This document shows positions 57,088 through 64,000 of a stretch of DNA of 64,000 nucleotides, in pieces; within the stretch, counting starts at the first letter, position 1, and each line of letters begins with the position of its first letter. Position numbers and translations under genes: made by a program. The stretch covers positions 9,529,386 through 9,593,385 of the forward strand of contig NC_083651.1 of the NCBI RefSeq assembly GCF_963576545.1, read 5' to 3'. The stretch is from Limanda limanda. Taxonomy: Eukaryota; Chordata; Actinopteri; Pleuronectiformes; Pleuronectidae. The notes beneath the pieces are model-generated. The model did not search any database. It was not told where the DNA came from and saw only the letters and a list, made by a program, of their open reading frames with translations.

Positions 57088-59765
57088 CTGGTGCTAAACT
57101 AAGAGACTCAAATTCCCTATTGGTTTGGATGAATGCTGAAAGTTTATTGATGGTACATTTTGTAATTGAGACTCTTTTGTCAAACAAAATTGCCAAATAG
57201 TGTCTGGTCAAAGCAGCTAAAACCTGATATGTTTTTTTGTGTTTGATATTGTTTGGGTTTCATCATTTCATTATTTAAAAAAGATTATATAAACAATAAT
57301 CAATACTTGCAGCCCCAGTGTGGGTATTTATAGATTATTTTGTGGTATCAAAACCGTCCAGAAACAATTTTGTGATAACACCGGCACGACTCCTAATAAC
57401 ATATTAATGTTCTAACCCACGGTGTGATCAGAAATCAGTACTCTATACTCACAGGTCAACCACACCAATCTTGAAACATGGCCTTCATTTTGACTTGGCC
57501 TTCATTTGCCATAGTGACACACACTCACTTCGAAGGTTAAAACAGTACCTGCTCTTCTGTCGCGGCTGGTAAACAGTCGCCGGTGCTACACATTCAGAGC
57601 ATTAACGACGACCCCATTGTTCTCGCAAGAGTTTGGAATTTCTGCTGTTCAAGGAGAAGACAGTTCTCAACATGTACAATGACTTCCTGGGTTCAGATGA
57701 GAGAGGAAGTGATTTCTCTCTCCGCCCCTCTTCAGAAGACTAGAGTAAGAATGAACTGAATGACATCAATTGTACTTTCCAACCTTTCCGGTGACTTTGT
57801 GTTGAGCAGGGCTCTCACATTCAATATTCACATAATGCATAACTTTGCTAATTTTTAACTTGGACCTCATTTTCTAGTTGAACTCACCAGTAGCAGTTTG
57901 ATGAGAAGGTTTTTAGTATTTACTCTATTTAGCCTGGAGTCTTACATAGGTTAACAAGACTTTATCATCTCTACAGTGAATAACGCATGTCTGGATTGGC
58001 TTTATGTTTTAAATTATTTTCTGCTGGTAAAGATCCTTTTTAAAGCTGGAAACATCCTTGTTTGAGAGCTTTAATCTGAAGTTTCTTATATTTGCTATAA
58101 ACATCCCCCTTAAGTCCATTTCTGACGAGTATAAACAGTTTCCAAGAGCAGCCCTTACAAAGTGTGTGGTTGATGATTCAAACCATAAAAGACGGCCAAG
58201 TTAACTGCACCAGCTTTGCTCGTGTGTGTGTGAGCAGGAAGGAAAATTAAGACCACAGAAACTGAGGGTTGGTGTGGGAGAGATGGATTCATTTCCAAAC
58301 TTTCAACATACTTGTTAATAATTTTTCATTGATTGTTTTATTTTTTATTTAATGACATACATTAATTAAAGTGGCAAACGTCTGCCATAAAAGTGTCTAC
58401 CTCTTCTCTGTCTTGTGTGTGTGTTTTTTTTAAGGGTGTGCTCCAGTGCACTTTTGCACTACCATTAAATGTCATGGAAAACCTCTGATGTGGAAGCATC
58501 ATGCAGAGATGAAACCCTGGCAGCTGCCTGCTGGTGGCCACCTGGGATGAGAGAACCAAACACATTTTGACTAAAGGACGGCTCCTTCAGCGAATTGTCC
58601 TACATTTTTGTGTTTTATTGTATCTGTGAAACCTTCAGTTATTTGGACCTTGGGAATCCCATTTCTAAACTACAATTTTATTAGTCTCCTCTTTCTCTCT
58701 TTCATTTGTCATCCCTTCCTGAATTTTGTTACATGCCTTCTTGCTAAATTGCCTTGGTGGCTTCTTGACACTGACCGTAATATTAGCATCCATGTTGCTG
58801 TTGCAGAGCAGCAGTCTTCTCATGTTGCATTCTGTGGATGTGCTCTGATGAATGTAGGATTAATTAATTCATCTTATTTTGAGCTATGTGTCTTTCTTTG
58901 TCCATATTGGATGTTTTTTGACCTTGCATCTCAGCATCGTGTCACTAAGTTACTTTAAATCAACCACAAAATTAATTAGCTTTTTACAAACAGATGTACA
59001 AATGAGCTGATACTATACTAAGCTTTTGCAGTTTTTTTGCACACCTATTATCCAACAACCAGCAGCCTGGGCTGATGTTACAGAGCTGGTCAGATCCATG
59101 CATTTATGTTGTTGACAGATGTTCAGGTGTGAAAGTGCTCAGTGTGCGTTTGTGTGCACAGGCAGGTCACGTTATTCCAACTTGGTGACATCTGCGTTAC
59201 TGCTTTTCTGTAGCTTACAACTACTCGGGGTTTATAGTAATACTTTTATTTTATCTTTATTTCAGTTATGAGAAACTAGAGTCTGAGGCTGCTCTACTTT
59301 ATAAATGCCTTAATAATGTGATACATTGATGTCGGCGTGCTGTGTAGGAGCTCTCCATAATTCTTCCTACACAGCTCAGTAAAAATGAAAGCAACATCAG
59401 TAAATGTAGTTTATACAAGGTTAAGAATGTTCCTGTTTAAGTGCATCAGTCTCTACATTTAAGCAACGCTTGAGTATATATTAACAGTATTGTATGTGTC
59501 TATACTTTGGTTTGAATATTTTACTTACTGGTCGTGAGATAAAATATTTTTTTATCGTTTTTAAATGACTGACAGCTTCTGAGAGAGTTAAGGATGCTCT
59601 CCTCTTTCCTCTCCATCTGTGGAGTCATGTAGCGGTAGGAAAGGAATGATGAATGGTTTTAATGTTTTTATGATACAAATGTTTGGTTATATTTTTGATA
59701 AAAAGAAAAGCTAGAGTGTCTGGAAGCATGCAAACTGTCCATGGTGAATAAAGTATAAGCCCTCA
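57088..59765 (+). other. Probable 3' UTR of the ANKRD50-like gene
   Basis: No coding frame with family resemblance follows the stop. AATAAA at 59747-59752 is the first canonical signal I found, in an AT-rich, UTR-like context, and would give a 3' UTR of about 2.7 kb. Shorter alternative ends with variant hexamers cannot be excluded. Confidence 0.45.
59747..59752 (+). terminator. Candidate poly(A) signal of the ANKRD50-like gene
   Basis: A canonical AATAAA 2.66 kb after the stop codon. Confidence 0.45.
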
Positions 59766-59769
59766 CTAA

Positions 59770-62180
59770 AGTGGGGCCATCAGAGGATCAGTGAAACAGG
59801 AAATAGCAGGAAAAGTAAATGACAGACTGAGCAGCTGGCGGGGAAACAATGGCGGCTGAATGACTGGAGAACAATGTAGAAACAGGACAGGAAGCAGCGG
59901 ATGAGAAACAGGAAGTTTAACTCTGTAGAGAAGGAGACGCAGTTCACAGTGAGGAGAGCAGAACGATGGAGGACAGAAGAGAGGACTGATGTCACCTGCA
60001 GGTCCAGGGGCCACATCCTTTAAAATAAAGTCACCTCCATCTAGTGGACGAGGCAGGAAATACAAGAGTTTTCCACCAAATACTGGATTTATATTTTGTT
60101 TAATATGATTCTGACTTGACTCAGAGAGAAACCAGAGGCTTTATAGTGTAATGAGAGTTCCCACAAAGAGCAAACATTGGCAAGTTAAAATGCTGAATAT
60201 ATCTTGCTTTTAATTTCAAAGTCTGACACGACAAGAGTGTTGTTGGATGTTTGTATTGGTTTAAAGAGTTAACAGTTGCTTTGTTTCATCAACAAACCAT
60301 TAGTCACTGGATTTGATGTAGTTACTTAACGTCATATGGTTTCCTGTCCACCAAATATAGTAAAGAGCAAATTACGTTTCCAGCAAACACAGCCTCTAGC
60401 TAGTTTGTGGAAGCTGAGAAATGTGGAGCATTCCCAGGAAATTTACATTTATGCTCAAAATCCTTTTCAGTCTGTAAAAAATGAATTTCAGTAGACAGCT
60501 ATTCTGGTTTCCTGCTGAAAAATTGCTGCACATATTCAAGCTGCAGAGAGATTTGAGCGAGAGCGCTGAACCGCTGGTGAACTGCTGGATTAAAATGTGA
60601 GGAGGTTGGTATGACTGTCTCAAATGTGCAAGAAATGGAAAATGTGAACAGAGCCCCTATAGTATTCTTCACTTGGCAGCAGATGTAAGTTTTATGTTTA
60701 AGCTGTTTTTATGTTGTTGTTAAACCAGCATTGTATTTCTGGACATACATTTGTCTGCTGTTCACCTGTCATTCAACATTTGATAATGCCAGGATTTATT
60801 AGTTATGTCTGTAATCTAAGATGAAACAATTATAATTAAAAATATAATAATAAAAAAGACACAATTTTAGCCAACATTTTTTATTTACTGTTAATAAATG
60901 AACAGTCACGCAATAGATTTGAAAGGAATTGTGTCTATAGCATACTAATCTGTCTATTTTATACTGTAGTTATAAAAAACACTTAACACTAGACATTTCA
61001 TCAAATACATGACAGAGTTGGAACATTTAGGATCCGATCCAAGTGAAGAAAAGCACTCTAATCGTTTACTTAAATAAACGTAGCAAAATTACAATTGAGC
61101 AATAAATAAAAATTTCATGTAAAAGTCTTGAATTTAACAGTTTACTTAAGAAGAGCAGTACAGTGAAAAATCAAAAGAAAAATAATAGTTTCCGTAAAAA
61201 TGGTTGAGGTACTTCTAATTATTTGATTACACTACTATGGGCTTAAACTACAGCAATATGTAATATTGTTGATGTTAAGTATATCTCAAGCGTTAAGGAT
61301 TGTTTTACAGATTTGTATTGTATGTTTTACCAGAAGTTTAAACCTCCATTTCTAAATCAAATTTCATTGGTATTTAATAAAGCTCCTAACACTCTTGCCT
61401 GAACCCACATAAGTGATGGTCTCCTGAATGAAACGTGAGCTATTAACAGACACTTTTCACGGACGACAATTTTTCACTCCTGATGATTCAGACGTGCTGT
61501 CTGGCATTAGTGCATCCATATGATAAATGCAGACTCCTTCAAAAAGAATGGTGGATTTACATGACAGACACTGCTGGCGAAAGCCAAACAAGTGGGAGGA
61601 TTGAAGAAAGGCACCGAGCTCCACTCGTCAGAAAAAGAGCAGCGCCTGTGTGACAAAATTGTATGAATTATTGAAGTCAGTTGTGACGAGTCAAAATGCT
61701 TTCATTTCAGCACATGAAAATAAAAATACCAGAGTACTGCACTGAGAGCGGATTTTGTAACTGGAGATATTTTCTCTAAAGTTAAGGGTCAATACTTTTG
61801 CCTTTTATCAAGAATGAATAACCTTCGTCTCAGATTTCAGCTGAATACCAGGCTCTGCTCTTTTAATACAGCGAGACCCAACATCAATGCATCATTTGTC
61901 AGATGGAGTTTCTCTAACGGGTCAGCATAGAAGCTGTGTCTGATTGCAGTTGAAGGTTAGCAGTAAAACACATTTATTTAGAATCAAACACTAGAATTCT
62001 GATCTGATTAAAAGCAAATTTACGGACAACAGACGAAAATGTAGCAATACCACAGAAAATCATGGGGGGCAGTATATCCCATAGTTAATGCGAGATGACC
62101 ATTAGACACGAGAAAGAAATTTCAAAGGGATGAACAGCTGTTTTTGCTTCTTTCTTTAGAGTCACAGTATCACATCTTCC
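59770..62180. other. Intergenic sequence between convergent genes
   Basis: No coding exon was recognised. About 61060-61220 contains TTTACTTAAATAAACG, AACAGTTTACTTAAGAAG and GAGGTACTTCTAATTATTTG. These resemble degraded hAT-type ends like those at 256-345. Confidence 0.5.
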
Positions 62181-62183
62181 TTG

Positions 62184-62960
62184 CGCCGGGTTCACACCAG
62201 ACGCGTAAGCGTCGCGTAAGCGTTGCGTAAGCGTCGCGTAAGCGGTAATCCCTAACGTGCCGGCGCTAGGCTGGTCACACCGGATGCTGAAGCGCCGCGT
62301 AAAAGCTGGTCACACCAGTCACTCTCCGCGGCGGTCATCCTGCGATTCCTCTCCGTAATCACACATACAGCTGATATTTGTCATTAACTGCAACGGCGTC
62401 CCAGCATTTGTCCTTTTTAATGATGTCTTTATACAACATGTGCCGAGGATCATACAGCTCACTGTACTACTTCTCCACTTCAATTATTAATTTAATGTCA
62501 TCCATCTTCAAGAACTTCTCCGCTGTTTCCTCCGTTCAATGTCGGGTGTCTAGGGTAAATTACGTATTCTTCACTCAAGCCTATGTGGAGAGTAAGTAGA
62601 CCCCCCCACCCACCTCTCTCTTTTTCTCTTCATGACTGCTTGTGTGTCTGTATGGATGGGCAGAGGGGGACATTTAATAATGTGATTGGTATAATTGGTA
62701 AAATTAAAACTCCAGGACAACAGAAGGGGAATACAAACTATGGGATGCATATTTTATCATTAATATCATATAAAATATCTCATCAATATCGTTTAGACTC
62801 AACGCCGGAACGATCGCTGCACGCCGCGAGGCAGCCTTGGTCATCAGCCTCTGGTGGGGCCGGCACAAAGGATTAACATGGGAGTGGATGGAAGCCAGCT
62901 GTTATTTAAGGCTTGGCGCTGCGCTTACCCGACGCTTACGCGTCCGGTGTGAACCCGGCG
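62184..62960. mobile_element. 777 bp inverted-repeat element with MADF remnant
   Basis: The left end (CGCCGGGTTCACACCAGACG...) and the right end read on the minus strand (CGCCGGGTTCACACCGGACG...) match over about 39 bases with two differences, which defines terminal inverted repeats. Inside the left end an 11-base unit GCGTAAGCGTC is repeated about four times. The flanks are TTG and TTA, so a 3-base target duplication of TTA type is possible but imperfect. It is non-autonomous: no transposase is present. The interior carries a broken MADF-type frame on the minus strand. Confidence 0.8.
62359..62505 (-). pseudogene. Broken MADF-domain coding fragment
   Basis: On the minus strand an ATG at 62505 opens MDDIKLIIEVEK, then an in-frame TAG at 62467-62469, then YSELYDPRHMLYKD and CWDAVA, ending in TGA at 62359-62361. 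The pattern of an acidic start, LI-E-V-KY-ELYDP-H--YKD and a following tryptophan fits the MADF (Adf-1-type) DNA-binding domain. The TAG sits in AGTAGT, so a 3-base duplication could have created it. MADF or Myb-like second proteins accompany transposase in PIF/Harbinger elements (established), which suggests the origin. Confidence 0.6.
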
Positions 62961-63103
62961 TTAGACTCTGTGCGGCCCTCTAGAGGATGTATTACTTGAC
63001 AGTCAACGTAAAGGACGCGTGTATGTATGTGGACACTAATGATTACAGCATTTGAAACTGACATAACTTTGTGTACATAAAGTTGAGCTTTAACTCACTT
63101 CCT

Positions 63104-64000
63104 CTAACCCTGGATCTCTTTGTACTGGTATATCTTGATGCAATGGTGCATGCTGTCAGACACAGCAAGTTGGCCTTCAGGTAGCAGTGTAAGACCACGT
63201 GGACTACTCAAGCCCTGAGTGACTATTGGCCATCCCGCTCCATGTGCTGGGTACAACAGGACTCTGTGCACCTCCCCCCAGTCCACTACCAGCACGTTGC
63301 CATCTGTATCTAAACAGATGCCCCAGGGGCAAACCAGGACTGGTCCCATACCAGCACATACACCCAGAATTCTCACTGTGTTCCAGCCTGGCTCCAGAAC
63401 TTTAATGCATGGAACACGACCTGTTTCATTGCCTCTTTCGGACACCGCTATCAATCCTGAGCTCAAACAAGCTGCTACTAAGTAGGGGCGGTGGAATCCA
63501 GTCACCACTGTGCGCTCAAGACGGGAGCCTGTTTTAGGTTCCAGCTTTAGAGCAATAAGGGTACCTTTCCGGATATCAGCTACCAAGAACTCATCCAGCC
63601 TGGTTACTGTCACACCTCTAGGAGCTTCCAATTCATCTTTTGCAGAGCCCAACCCAGATCCTCCAAAGGTCTGAAGCAGACGACCGTGCCGGCTGAACAC
63701 AAGTAGGGCCCGCTCTGCAGCGCAGCTCAGTGCAATCAAACCCTTTGCATTGACAGCAATATCAAAGTAGTTCCGACATCGTCTGGCAGATCCATCTGAA
63801 GTTGGGGAGATTACTTGCTGGACGACATTTCCTCGAGGGTCAGTCACCTGTTTCAAAGTGTACATTTAGTTTTACCCCAGTTGACAACATCATTGTCTGT
63901 AGTAGCTATAAACAAAATTTGTGAGGACACATACCTGGATGCGTGCATTCCCACAGTCAACTATAAAGAGTTGGCCTTGTGGTGTGGCATGGATACCACT
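63104..64000 (-). CDS. NHL-repeat protein, NHLRC4-like (C-terminal part)
   Basis: Two exons are visible: 63935-64000 (cut by the window edge) and 63104-63847, separated by an 87 bp intron with GTATGT donor and AAACAG acceptor, phase 0. The joined frame gives 269 residues and ends in IYQYKEIQG. Repeated NHL signatures are seen: GQLFIVDCGNARIQ, APRGVTVTRLDEFLVADI, PWGICLDTDGNVLVVDWG and SPRGLTLLPEGQLAVSD. About five to six blades of a beta-propeller are present. The last two blades most resemble NHLRC4 from memory; TRIM-NHL proteins end similarly, and a RING/B-box N-terminus could lie beyond the window. The Met encoded at 63863-63865 is in the intron and is not a start. It is convergent with the ANKRD50-like gene. 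Confidence 0.85.

Noticed and set aside
63863..63865. Met as start of the NHL protein
   Set aside because: It lies in the intron just before the acceptor at 63848-63849. The upstream exon at 63935-64000 continues the NHL repeats in phase.

Overview
The window reads as a stretch of a ray-finned (teleost, probably percomorph) nuclear genome. The evidence is compact intron-split vertebrate genes with GT/AG junctions, very many long CA/TG, GA/CT and ATCT microsatellites, fragments of interspersed repeats I recognise as common in percomorph genomes, and orthologues whose exon structure fits fish. There is no operon-like or bacterial organisation. Most open frames in the window are microsatellite translations or chance frames.

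Layout. (1) 1-3.4 kb is AT-rich flank with one short hAT-like scrap and a GC-richer stretch. (2) 3449-4231 (+) is a single-exon oligodendrocyte bHLH gene, olig1, with a poly(A) signal at 4441. (3) About 4.5-31.8 kb is a gene desert with microsatellites, tails of L2-like elements, small inverted-repeat elements and a few GC-richer candidate regulatory patches. (4) 32027-36372 (-) is a complete ten-exon hemopexin/Wap65 gene. Every junction could be placed, giving 442 residues, with a TATA box and a poly(A) signal. (5) About 36.5-45 kb is a second gene-poor interval, with a perfect DR1 nuclear-receptor motif 2.2 kb upstream of hemopexin. (6) 45851-57087 (+) is an ANKRD50-family gene of three coding exons (1402 residues), combining a NACHT-type NTPase with a long ankyrin array. 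A short 5' UTR intron and a 2.7 kb 3' UTR are likely. (7) 62184-62960 is a 777 bp element with 39 bp terminal inverted repeats that carries a broken MADF-domain reading frame. (8) 63104-64000 (-) is the 3' end of an NHL-repeat gene that runs off the right edge.

The genes are not a functional cluster. hemopexin and the ANKRD50-like gene are divergent; the ANKRD50-like and NHL genes are convergent. Olig1 acts in the glial nucleus, hemopexin is secreted by liver and binds haem, ANKRD50 works at endosomes with SNX27-retromer, and the NHL protein is a beta-propeller of unknown partner. The items most worth checking are the histidine-rich second exon of hemopexin, the MADF-bearing inverted-repeat element, two identical perfect DR1 motifs, a perfect 16 bp hairpin with AP-1 sites in both arms, the roughly 387 bp ATCT array filling a hemopexin intron, and an upstream frame overlapping the ANKRD50-like start codon.
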